Positions 32,037 to 39,328 of a DNA stretch of 39,328 nucleotides are shown here, piece by piece. The first letter of the stretch is position 1. Each line of letters starts with the position of its first letter. A program made the translations under genes and the position numbers. The notes beneath the pieces were generated by a model, which made no database searches, was not told the origin of the DNA, and worked only from the letters and a program-made list of their open reading frames with translations. Source of the stretch: an uncultured bacterium (lineage in GTDB: Bacteria > Bacillota > Clostridia > Oscillospirales > Acutalibacteraceae); assembly GCA_905215855.1 (NCBI GenBank), contig CAJMRT010000015.1:1-39328 (forward strand), written 5' to 3'.

Positions 32037-32065
32037 AATTGTACCTCCTAATATATAATTATTTG

Positions 32066-33142
32066 TCATTTATCCGTTTTTGCAAAGGCTAATGTACATT
32101 CGCCCATATGACACAATTGGTTATTGTATTTCGTAGCATTTAAGCAATGCGGAGAAACACCCATATCCATATCGGAAGTATGTTTGCCTCTGAACATAAA
32201 TTCCATAATTTCAGAAACCTCATCCAAACCTTTGTTTTTACCCAAGAGATTGTATGCGATAGTTTTTGTAGGGTATCCTGTGTTTCCGCCAAGCCAGATA
32301 GTATTTGTGAATTTGAATGGTGTGATTTTGTCAAACTTTGAAAGAAAAAATTCGCTGTACTGACTTGCAAAAAGCTTTATTGAATTCATAATAACTTCTT
32401 TTGTATAGCTGCATTTTGTTTCATCAATAGTAAGAGTAAACCAAATTTTTGTGTCAGGCCTAATTGCTTCATAGTATATATTTGGTGACCTATGTTTGCC
32501 GTTAGGGAACAGGTCAATTTTCTCGCAAAGTACAAGATTTTCTGTATCAACAGGTTCGCTGTCACTGATGATAATGCCGGACATTTTACTTTTGCTGTTT
32601 TTATTGTCTATAGGGATTTCAAAAGCTGCGTTTTCTATTGATGTAATTATTTGCTTAAGCTCTTTTTTATAATTTTTTACTTCTCTTGAATTAGGAAATT
32701 CTTTAAATTTATAAAATACATCCGGGTGGTTTTGAATTTCATAAGCAAGAAGAGCTGTTCGTATATAGCCTTTGATAGAACTTCCGGGAATGTATGGTTT
32801 GTTGAAAGCATCCTTTATACACGATTTAATGCCGTGCTGTTTGTCAAGATTAACATTATTACCGCTGAATGAATAATCTGTTACACTGTCAATTTCTTCT
32901 TTAGTAAATCTGTTTTGAATTAGCCAGCCATAAAGGTCCTTATTGCTGCCGGTCATAAAGTTTGAATAGCTTTCAAAAAGTCCTTTTTTATAAATCAAGA
33001 CTGATAATTTCTGAAGATTAACAATCCCTACAGTCCCGCCCTGTATTACATATTCTTTTTTTGTGTATTCCAAACCGCTGCCGATATACAGCGGTGAATG
33101 TGTTTTAATACATACTCTGTAAGATTTGAGATAATCACTCAT
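32066..33142 (-). CDS. csm5: Type III-A effector subunit Csm5 (RAMP)
   Basis: Subunit that caps the 3' end of the crRNA in the Csm complex, 358 residues from ATG 33142 (MSDYLKSYRVCIKTHSPLYI). TAGGAGT lies upstream and the csm4 stop is two bases away. Features of the RAMP fold: the N-terminal THSPLYIGSG, the motif PYIPGSSIKGYIRTALLAYE (about 120-140), and the C-terminal glycine-rich WLGGNTGYPTKT. No catalytic residues are expected for this subunit. Order and length fit csm5. Confidence 0.92.
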   Translation of the reverse strand: MSDYLKSYRVCIKTHSPLYIGSGLEYTKKEYVIQGGTVGIVNLQKLSVLIYKKGLFESYSNFMTGSNKDLYGWLIQNRFTKEEIDSVTDYSFSGNNVNLDKQHGIKSCIKDAFNKPYIPGSSIKGYIRTALLAYEIQNHPDVFYKFKEFPNSREVKNYKKELKQIITSIENAAFEIPIDNKNSKSKMSGIIISDSEPVDTENLVLCEKIDLFPNGKHRSPNIYYEAIRPDTKIWFTLTIDETKCSYTKEVIMNSIKLFASQYSEFFLSKFDKITPFKFTNTIWLGGNTGYPTKTIAYNLLGKNKGLDEVSEIMEFMFRGKHTSDMDMGVSPHCLNATKYNNQLCHMGECTLAFAKTDK

Positions 33143-33144
33143 TT

Positions 33145-34062
33145 TTATACTCCTATCCACATAGGCTTTGCACATCTGTAGATGTTTCTGCTTTGGTCGG
33201 TACTTGCATTTTTTATGCAGCCGTCAAACTTTACTCCAAAGCATGAACCTGCACCAAACATATACAAATCTTTAATTCTGATTGGAGATTGTCCGTTTGG
33301 AGATGAAAATCCACTGCGCTTTACTAAAATGTATTCCGACTCGGGTATAGACTTTTCAATTTCAGAATCATTCGGAAGTGCAGTAGAGAGTGTCATATAT
33401 TTTGAAGATACTGATTCAAAACGGTGCAGAAGATTATCAGGTAATGACGCAAAGTTTAAGTTAAAACTGCCTAATCCACTTGAACGCTTTCCGCCTATTC
33501 CGGAATACGAAAGCGACATAAGATACTTTTCAAATACTGCCAAGTCTTTTTCATTACAGTAGCCGACAATCATATATAAACCGCAGTCCTTATTAAAGTT
33601 AAAAACTCCGACATTGTATATGAGATTGTTTTCTACGCCACGCATTGCAGCGGAAGTGCGAAGTTCATGTGTGCCGAGCTGTTCAATAAGGTCCAGGTCA
33701 TTTTTTGGCGTGTAATTGCCTTTTAAATAATCGTCAAGAGAATCTGCAGATATATACTTTAGTTTTTTGAATTGCTTTTTCTTGACTGAATCTCCGTCAT
33801 TTGCGGTAGCCTCAATACGGCATACAGGCTTTGGAAGAAACATTGTGCTGCCAACAAAAGGAAACAAATCGCTGATTATAATTTGTCTGTTATTAAAAAC
33901 CTCGTACAACCATTTAACAGAATCGTTGCCTTCTCTTGACGCTTCAGTACAAAGTGCTGAAAACATACTGTCTGAATGAAAAAGAGTTTCTGAACTGTCC
34001 AGAGAATTTTCACCAAAGTGTACACCGCAGGGGAAACTCAGTTTGTATGCCTTGTATTTCAT
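33145..34062 (-). CDS. csm4: Type III-A effector subunit Csm4 (RAMP)
   Basis: Subunit that holds the crRNA 5' tag and contacts Cas10, 305 residues. The N-terminal KLSFPCGVHFGENSLDSSET and HSDSMFSALCTEA are the recognisable Csm4 start. A glycine-rich RAMP loop, SYSGIGGKRSSGLGSFNLNF, lies near residue 195. The start overlaps the csm3 stop by four bases (ATGA), so translation is coupled. The loop regions facing the tag matter here because the array encodes two tag variants. Confidence 0.92.
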   Translation of the reverse strand: MKYKAYKLSFPCGVHFGENSLDSSETLFHSDSMFSALCTEASREGNDSVKWLYEVFNNRQIIISDLFPFVGSTMFLPKPVCRIEATANDGDSVKKKQFKKLKYISADSLDDYLKGNYTPKNDLDLIEQLGTHELRTSAAMRGVENNLIYNVGVFNFNKDCGLYMIVGYCNEKDLAVFEKYLMSLSYSGIGGKRSSGLGSFNLNFASLPDNLLHRFESVSSKYMTLSTALPNDSEIEKSIPESEYILVKRSGFSSPNGQSPIRIKDLYMFGAGSCFGVKFDGCIKNASTDQSRNIYRCAKPMWIGV

Positions 34063-34724
34063 TCTTCAACATCCTTTAGATATGCTTTGCATTCATTGAG
34101 AATATTATCATGAACATCACCGAGAACAGATTTAATGTTAAGACCTGAAAATTTGATTTTACCATATCCTCTTGTTCCGTGACCGCCAAGATAATCATAC
34201 TGCAAAAGACGCATACCATTGCAGAGTGTTGAAATATCCTCAAGTAATTCTTTGTAATCTGAATCGTTTACGGAAACCTGATACACAATTTCCAACGGAT
34301 ATATTGAACCGCTTATTGAACGCTCAATTTGTCTGGGCATAGCCTCACCGCTTATGCGGTTAATTGTATTTTCAAATTTTACTTCGGTAGGTGAAACAGC
34401 ACCCATTCCAATAAGTTCATCCGCATTGCTAAGTTTTAAATCTCTGAAAATCAGTCTGCTGATTTCTTCCTGCGAACCAAAAAGTCTTTTTATTTTTGTA
34501 TCATCATCGCTGTGCTTTGCATTTGGGTTAGAGTTCATACTGCGAGCAAGCAGTGTTCTTATTTTGCCTTTTAATGAACTGCCCGGAATAATCGGTCGCA
34601 TAGAAAGAGGGTCCTTTATTACCGGAGAATCAATAGCTCCGATTGCAGAAAATTCATTTCCGCCACCGATATGCATACCTGTCAGTACCTCTATATTTCC
34701 TGAAATCATCAATTTTATATACAT
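34059..34724 (-). CDS. csm3: Type III-A effector backbone subunit Csm3 (RAMP, RNase)
   Basis: Repeating backbone subunit that cuts target RNA every six bases; 221 residues. The catalytic Asp is D32 in GAIDSPVIKDP (29-39), the position shown to be needed in other Csm3 proteins. PIIPGSSLKGKIRTLLARSM (about 44-63) is the RAMP crRNA-binding motif, and LLQYDYLGGHGTRGYGKIKF carries the glycine-rich loop. AAGGAG lies upstream of the ATG. RNA cleavage should be active. Confidence 0.95.
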   Translation of the reverse strand: MYIKLMISGNIEVLTGMHIGGGNEFSAIGAIDSPVIKDPLSMRPIIPGSSLKGKIRTLLARSMNSNPNAKHSDDDTKIKRLFGSQEEISRLIFRDLKLSNADELIGMGAVSPTEVKFENTINRISGEAMPRQIERSISGSIYPLEIVYQVSVNDSDYKELLEDISTLCNGMRLLQYDYLGGHGTRGYGKIKFSGLNIKSVLGDVHDNILNECKAYLKDVEE

Positions 34725-34736
34725 AACTGCTACTCC

Positions 34737-35234
34737 TTATTTATCTTTTCCGATAATGTATTTTCTGAATGCAACAAGCGCTTCCAAGTATCTTGCAAAA
34801 AGGATATAACTTGTCTTTGTTCCGTCAATATCATTTATACATTCAAGAAGATGTGCGTTTTCACAGAAATTTTTTACACTTACTTCTCGTCCCATTTCAT
34901 AAACAACTTTTACTTTCAAATATTGTATTTTAGCCTCAATTTCCTCACTAAGTTTTTCTTTTGAATCGTGAGTGACCATATTATAAATTTCTGAATTTAA
35001 TGAAAGAATACTTCTGAGTTTTGTTGTTGTGATAATGTTTGCCGGCTTTTCTGTATCTTTTATATGTTTAATAACCTTTTCGGCGAGATTAACATAATTC
35101 TTGTTGCTGAGTTTTGTATAGGGTAGGGGCTCAGCTTTTTGATAACTTGACTTTCTGTTGGAATTGTTATTGCGGTTATTATGGTTATAGCTATTGCTAT
35201 TATAGTTATTGTTATTATAATTGTTATATCCCAT
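34737..35234 (-). CDS. csm2: Type III-A small subunit Csm2 with Asn-rich N-terminal tail
   Basis: Helical small subunit that lines the target-binding channel. 165 residues from ATG 35234, which has AGAGAGGTAACTG upstream and sits one base after the cas10 stop. Residues about 36-160 are the helical Csm2 body (SNKNYVNLAEKVIKHIKDTE, ITTTKLRSILSLNSEIYNMV, SYILFARYLEALVAFRKYII). Residues 2-31 are almost only Asn, Tyr and Ser (for example NNYNNNNYNSNSYNHNNRNN), encoded by an A+T-rich near-repeat at about 35145-35232. Such a tail is not part of ordinary Csm2 and looks like low-complexity, possibly disordered protein. Confidence 0.88.
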   Translation of the reverse strand: MGYNNYNNNNYNSNSYNHNNRNNNSNRKSSYQKAEPLPYTKLSNKNYVNLAEKVIKHIKDTEKPANIITTTKLRSILSLNSEIYNMVTHDSKEKLSEEIEAKIQYLKVKVVYEMGREVSVKNFCENAHLLECINDIDGTKTSYILFARYLEALVAFRKYIIGKDK

Positions 35235-35235
35235 A

Positions 35236-37671
35236 TCAGTTACCTCTCTTTCGTACAAGATAAGCATAAATATATATAGCTGTCAAAAGCTGTTTCTTGT
35301 CCTCGGGATTTTTAATCCATTCGTACATTTTTTCAGAGAATTTTCTGTACTTTGAAACCGCTTCGGCCGTACTGTTTTTACTCGGTTCCATTCGTGAAAG
35401 CAGATAAACATACCTTGCGTAGTTGATTTTGTCTGCATCTGAATTACGAAGAAGAAACATCAATTTGTACAGAAAACTTGCACCGTAATCATTATCGGAA
35501 TCATCTTTTTCAACTTTGAATCCAAAAAATTCCTTTAATGTGTCAAGCTTTTCTGCAATGACCTTGTTTTTAAAATCAATCCAGTTGTATGTTTGTTTCA
35601 ACTCACTTCCTGAAAGCAACTCTGATTTAAAAACATCTTTTGTGTCAAACAGAGTAACGGCATTCTTTTCGGGATTGTCGTTATTATGCTTTGAATAACT
35701 TTTTGACATACTTTCAAGTTTGTCAACTTCCTGCGCACAAATGCTAATAGGGAAGGAGGAGTCATAAATTCCTATGCCGGCCGATATTGTTAATGTTCCC
35801 TCGGTAAATTCACGAAACTTATCGGTAAGGTCAACGGCAAAGCTCATCACATCGTCCCATGCTCCGACAACAAATACATCGTCACCGCCTGAATATACAA
35901 TAGAAATATTTCTTTTGCCTGATTTTGAAATGTCACCATATATTCCGTTTTTAAGAATTGAGTTTATGTGATGTTTAAAGAAGAGAGAAAGTTGTCTTGA
36001 AAGTGATGCTGTTCGTGAGAGTGTAACATATTTTCTTCCGCAATCATCACGGTCAAATCCACTCACAAAAGCATGTCCCAGATTATCAACATCAGCACGC
36101 AAAACGGCAATTCTGCTAATGCCGGTTGAACTTTTGGCAAGCTCATCTGTCTGATTATTCTTTGCATGATAATCACCAACCCATAGATGAGTTGAAATGT
36201 CCTGTCCGATATTCAATTTTCCTTTGCAATAACTTCTTGCATATTCACAGCTGTCCTTCATCTTTTGTTTAATAGAATTTGCGTCATCGGCAACAAGCCT
36301 GCAACCAAAAGGAAGCTTAATTCCCGCTTTTTGAGTTGTTTTCAGAACAGCAAAAAATTCTTTGTTAAGTATATCGTCTGATAATTTAATAAGGCTGTTG
36401 CAAAATTCACACCTGTATTCTTCCTGTCCGTTATCAGAAATTGATTTCACGAGGAATGAGGGCGACTTGCAGCACTTACATTCTCTTTTTCCGTCACCGG
36501 AAAATGAACTGTTTAGTTTAAGAATATCACTTGCACTGTATCTGTGCAGCTTTTTGTGACTTATATTTTTGCTTATCTCAGCAAAAAGTTCTGCATAACT
36601 TCCGTCAGGTTTGTTCTGAATGTCATTTGAACTGCATTCGGCATATCCGCCTGCAACATAAAGACCTGTTGCAAAGTTATCAATAAGCCATCCGTTGACA
36701 GCCTTTTCAAATTCATCGAGTATTTGCTTTGTTTCATCAGTGTTAGCAAGAATAAGGTAGCAATGTCCACCGCCTGTATATATTAGGTTTGCTCTTGAAA
36801 GCTCAAGTTTGTCAAGAAGCTCATCAAGAATATGCTCCATAAAAATCTCAAGGTAAAAAGACCTTGCTCGCAAAGTTTTGAGAGCACCCTGAATATTGAT
36901 TGTGTAAATGAATTTTTGAATTCCCGAAATATCAAGGGAATAGAGCATAAAAGCTTTTTTGTCATAAAATTTTTCGGAATTTTTAAAAAGCTCGGTTTTA
37001 TAGTCGGAAATACCGTTAGCTTTCAGATATGTGTATATACATCCCGCAAATGCAGCGGTAAGCTTTGAATGGTCAAATAATGAAATATCGGCAACCTCTT
37101 TTGAAGAAGTAGAGGAGGGAATATATGTGCAAAGACCTTCAAAGAGTTCAAGCAGTGAATTTACATATTGCTCAACAGGCTTTGAAAAATCAATTGTTGT
37201 AAGCAGATTTCTAAACTTTTCCTTTACTGCCGAATAATATCCTGAGGTAAACTCCTCTTTTTGCTCGCTGGGACAATTTATAAAATCACCGGAATCATCA
37301 AGCATAGCCGGCTTGTAATACAGCTTTTGATTGTTGTTGTTAAGAAGGTTAAATACACTTTCAATAGGTGTGTTTATTGCAAATCCCGGCTCGCCGTTTT
37401 CATTTTCTCTGCGGTCACCTGCCGAGGCAATGTTATCGGCAATGTATGTAATATAGGCAACCGAATCATCATCAAGAGTTGCCTTTGAAAGCGGAACTGC
37501 GTGATGGTATCTTACTGCGTCAAGAATATCCCTGTCATTCAGACCGATTTCATCTTTAAGAAACTCATATCCGCCGTCACTGTGGTTTATTTTAACACCG
37601 GAACGATAAACAATCTTTCCAATATCATGCAAAAGTGCAGAACAAACAATTTTTATTTGTCTGTCATTCAT
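35236..37671 (-). CDS. csm1: Type III-A Cas10/Csm1, HD nuclease and cyclic-oligoadenylate synthase
   Basis: Signature large subunit, 811 residues. The N-terminal HD nuclease has SALLHDIGKIVYR (H15-D16). A zinc-binding module has Cys at 398, 400, 401, 421 and 424. The second Palm domain carries IVYSGGDDVF with GGDD at 595-598, the active site that makes cyclic oligoadenylate from ATP. The first Palm domain (about 240-330, with LYSLDISGIQKFIYTI) lacks GGDD, as normal. The C-terminal helical domain 4 ends RMEPSKNSTAEAVSKYRKF. The start overlaps the cas6 stop by four bases and has GGAGGA before it. Both catalytic sites look intact. Confidence 0.96.
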   Translation of the reverse strand: MNDRQIKIVCSALLHDIGKIVYRSGVKINHSDGGYEFLKDEIGLNDRDILDAVRYHHAVPLSKATLDDDSVAYITYIADNIASAGDRRENENGEPGFAINTPIESVFNLLNNNNQKLYYKPAMLDDSGDFINCPSEQKEEFTSGYYSAVKEKFRNLLTTIDFSKPVEQYVNSLLELFEGLCTYIPSSTSSKEVADISLFDHSKLTAAFAGCIYTYLKANGISDYKTELFKNSEKFYDKKAFMLYSLDISGIQKFIYTINIQGALKTLRARSFYLEIFMEHILDELLDKLELSRANLIYTGGGHCYLILANTDETKQILDEFEKAVNGWLIDNFATGLYVAGGYAECSSNDIQNKPDGSYAELFAEISKNISHKKLHRYSASDILKLNSSFSGDGKRECKCCKSPSFLVKSISDNGQEEYRCEFCNSLIKLSDDILNKEFFAVLKTTQKAGIKLPFGCRLVADDANSIKQKMKDSCEYARSYCKGKLNIGQDISTHLWVGDYHAKNNQTDELAKSSTGISRIAVLRADVDNLGHAFVSGFDRDDCGRKYVTLSRTASLSRQLSLFFKHHINSILKNGIYGDISKSGKRNISIVYSGGDDVFVVGAWDDVMSFAVDLTDKFREFTEGTLTISAGIGIYDSSFPISICAQEVDKLESMSKSYSKHNNDNPEKNAVTLFDTKDVFKSELLSGSELKQTYNWIDFKNKVIAEKLDTLKEFFGFKVEKDDSDNDYGASFLYKLMFLLRNSDADKINYARYVYLLSRMEPSKNSTAEAVSKYRKFSEKMYEWIKNPEDKKQLLTAIYIYAYLVRKRGN

Positions 37672-38417
37672 TTTTCATCCTCCTTAATGCTCAACGCTCC
37701 CATTCCGATTGAGGCTTTAATTCCCACACCAAGGTATTCGCCAAATCTGAACAGGGTTTTAGCAAAATTCTTTAAGAGTGAAGGTCCCTTTATATAGATT
37801 GATATGTAACCTGTAAATCCCGTAATTCTTCTGCCCTCAAGGCTAAATTTTACGGTGCGAAGATTATACGAAATAATTTTGCTGTTTTGCACAAGTGCGT
37901 CAAGTGTTTCCTCGTCAAAAAAAGAATCATCACTTGTTGCGGCGGTTGCTTTCTTCATAAGACTTTGAAAAACAAGGTGCAGGTCGGGAACAATAACATA
38001 GTCATTTCTGCTTTTAAAAGCAGCAGGTGTGTCAAATGAGATTTTCAAAACAGATGACGGCTCGTCATTAAAAGTTGCTTTCAAAAGATTTTCAACAGGA
38101 ATTTCAAATGTTTCCTTTTTGACAATGTTTACAACAGCATTTTCCTTGCTCGTTAGTACAAATGACGAAAAGCTCTTGTCAGCAAGAACCTTGAATATTT
38201 TATCGTATGCCTCTTGACCGACAGTTGCAACTGTCCAACACCATTCATCGCCATTTTTAACAAGGCTTGTGCTGAAGGGATTAAGGTTGCTGTTATGAAG
38301 AATGTTTGCGTAATCTGTATCAATAGCCGACATAATAACCCCGTGTAAAACAGAAGAAATATGCCGTGTAATTTCAAAATCATCACTTGTTATATACATT
38401 CTTAATTTTGTCAGCAT
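37668..38417 (-). CDS. cas6: CRISPR pre-crRNA endoribonuclease Cas6
   Basis: Cuts repeat RNA to make the 8-nt 5' tag of each crRNA. 249 residues from ATG 38417 (MLTKLRMYITSDD), about 12 bases after AAAGGATG; the open frame extends 8 codons further to a TTG without a site. The fold is a double ferredoxin-like RAMP. The C-terminal glycine-rich loop GFGEYLGVGIKASIGMGAL, here RFGEYLGVGIKASIGMGALS (about 226-245), is the Cas6 hallmark. It is the first gene of the cas operon and is divergent from the array. Confidence 0.9.
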   Translation of the reverse strand: MLTKLRMYITSDDFEITRHISSVLHGVIMSAIDTDYANILHNSNLNPFSTSLVKNGDEWCWTVATVGQEAYDKIFKVLADKSFSSFVLTSKENAVVNIVKKETFEIPVENLLKATFNDEPSSVLKISFDTPAAFKSRNDYVIVPDLHLVFQSLMKKATAATSDDSFFDEETLDALVQNSKIISYNLRTVKFSLEGRRITGFTGYISIYIKGPSLLKNFAKTLFRFGEYLGVGIKASIGMGALSIKEDEK

Positions 38418-38450
38418 AACAATAAAACATCCTTTGTACAATTTAGCATT

Positions 38451-38479
38451 ATTATATCACTTATTTTTACATATTTCAA
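38451..38479 (-). promoter_or_regulatory. Promoter of the cas6-csm operon
   Basis: On the minus strand TTGAAA (38479-38474), 17 bases, TATAAT (38456-38451), about 33 bases before the cas6 ATG. Confidence 0.82.
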
Positions 38480-38560
38480 CATTATCCACAAAATAATTTT
38501 AAGAAAAATTGTAAAAATATCAAAATGGCTTATTTTAGCGTCACAACTTTTCAAAATCTC

Positions 38561-38589
38561 TTGCTTTTATTTAAAAATTTGTGTACAAT
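38561..38589 (+). promoter_or_regulatory. Promoter of the CRISPR array
   Basis: TTGCTT (38561-38566), 17 bases, TACAAT (38584-38589). It would give a leader transcript of about 170 bases running into the first repeat on the plus strand. Confidence 0.7.
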
Positions 38590-38766
38590 TAGTGCGAGAG
38601 CAATAAATAAGTGTTATGAAATCGTTATTTGTACCAGTGTTTCGCACTTGCCTTTTCATATATTTGTTTGAGTGATTGGATAAGTATAGTTAACGGTCTG
38701 TTTACAGTTGTTTATTGTGTCTATATCGTATTACTTAATTTTTTAAAATTTCTGTTAAAATCTGCA
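38590..38766 (+). other. CRISPR leader with a nested inverted repeat
   Basis: A+T-rich untranslated region between the array promoter and the first repeat. AGTGCGA (38591-38597) and TCGCACT (38642-38648) form a perfect inverted repeat enclosing AAATAA (38605-38610) and TTATTT (38625-38630). The remainder is T-rich, as in other leaders. No gene is present. Confidence 0.6.
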
Positions 38767-39328
38767 GAACCAACCCATCCCCACTCGGGGACGAAAACAG
38801 CACTACTGCAAACACAGTCGAAAGTATTCTTTGAACCAACCCATCCCCACTCGGGGACGAAAACCTCGAAACCATATCACATACAAACTTATGCTTATGA
38901 ACCAACCCATCCCCAAGCGGGGACGAAAATACTGCATCTTTGATTTGATGTCTTCAGGGAACCAACCCATCCCCAAGCGGGGACGAAAATCTGCTTAGGC
39001 AGAGTAATAGAGCCGTTTTTACAGATGAACCAACTCATCCCCAAGCGGGGACGAAAATAAAAACCAGGTTTGCATTACATCAATTTCAAACGGAACCAAC
39101 CCAACCCCAAGCGGGGACGAAAATTTTTTAGTCGTCCTTGCCCCATGCACCCATTGCGAACCAACCCATCCCCAAGCGGGGACGAAAATTTTCATAGCAA
39201 TACCACCTTTTAAAATTAAAATTGAACCAACCCATCCCCAAGCGGGGACGAAAATGTTATTCCTCCAACTCCTTCAAAATCAAAAGGCGGCAGAACCAAC
39301 CCATCCCCAAGCGGGGACGAAAATCTCT
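38767..39328 (+). CRISPR. Type III-A CRISPR array, at least nine repeats, continuing past the window
   Basis: 32-base repeats begin at 38767, 38833, 38899, 38959, 39027, 39093, 39158, 39224 and 39293. The consensus is GAACCAACCCATCCCC, AAGC, GGGGACGAAAAT, with a CCCC/GGGG hairpin. The first two repeats have ACTC in the loop and end in C. The fifth has a C-to-T change (CAACTCATCC) and the sixth a T-to-A change (CCAACCCC). Eight spacers of 34, 34, 28, 36, 34, 33, 34 and 37 bases are complete. The ACGAAAA(T/C) ending is a Cas6-type 5' tag, so the array is transcribed on the plus strand, away from cas6. Confidence 0.97.

Noticed and set aside
30678..38417. Type III-B (Cmr) assignment
   Set aside because: The small subunit, Csm3-type GAIDSPVIKDP, Csm6 and gene order fit III-A; no Cmr1 or Cmr6 is present.
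38629..38943. Open frame of 104 codons across the leader and the first CRISPR units
   Set aside because: It runs through the repeats, giving repeated EPTHPHSGTKT peptides; it is an artefact of the array.

Overview
The window looks like a piece of the chromosome of a Gram-positive gut anaerobe of the class Clostridia, most likely Oscillospiraceae (Ruminococcus-like). The basis is the gene order SRP RNA - dnaX - ybaB - recR, a long Firmicutes-type SRP RNA, an S-box (SAM-I) riboswitch in front of metK, a DUF3793 protein, a FeoB with its small Cys-rich partner, strong AGGAGG ribosome binding sites and moderately low G+C. The species cannot be fixed from sequence alone.

Layout. (1) 1-8645 is a metal and redox block: 5'-truncated feoB, a FeoB-associated Cys-rich membrane peptide, a MacB-type ABC ATPase and permease, a membrane-anchored HMA metal-binding protein, an AraC-type regulator, a structured intergenic stretch, a DUF3793 protein and a flavodoxin. 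(2) 8739-10500 is a threonine deaminase/RidA pair. (3) 10663-12130 is metK under a SAM-I riboswitch, read leftwards. (4) 12185-18474 holds small metabolic and stress genes: two GNATs, a cupin, small unknowns, two left-handed beta-helix proteins, hflX and a PAP2 phosphatase. (5) 18565-20181 is a guanine-type purine riboswitch controlling an FAD-dependent oxidoreductase. (6) 20453-25395 is the information-processing core: SRP RNA, dnaX, ybaB, recR, smpB, an unknown protein and tmRNA (ssrA).

(7) 25408-28342 looks acquired and decayed. Directly after ssrA lie a DnaB-like helicase and a phage-type replication protein on the minus strand, then a YefM-YoeB toxin-antitoxin locus with a frameshift in each gene. 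No integrase is visible. (8) 28466-30595 is a pyridoxine/pyridoxal kinase gene followed by an ECF-transporter S component and a small radical SAM protein. (9) 30636-39328 is a complete type III-A CRISPR effector locus (cas6, cas10/csm1, csm2, csm3, csm4, csm5, csm6, minus strand). It is divergent from an array of at least nine 32-nt repeats transcribed on the plus strand. Cas10 keeps its HD and GGDD motifs, Csm3 its catalytic Asp, and Csm6 a CARF domain plus an RxxxxH HEPN motif. The locus should therefore combine target-RNA cleavage, DNA cleavage and cyclic-oligoadenylate signalling. No cas1 or cas2 is in the window.

The points most worth following up are: the CRISPR array (variant leader-proximal repeats that change the crRNA 5' tag, and spacers whose complements read as mRNA start and stop regions), the Asn-rich tail on Csm2, the guanine riboswitch on an FAD oxidoreductase, the decayed element beside ssrA, and the palindrome-rich gap before the DUF3793-flavodoxin pair. 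I did not find a clearly unprecedented system; the CRISPR locus is a recognisable type III-A with unusual details.
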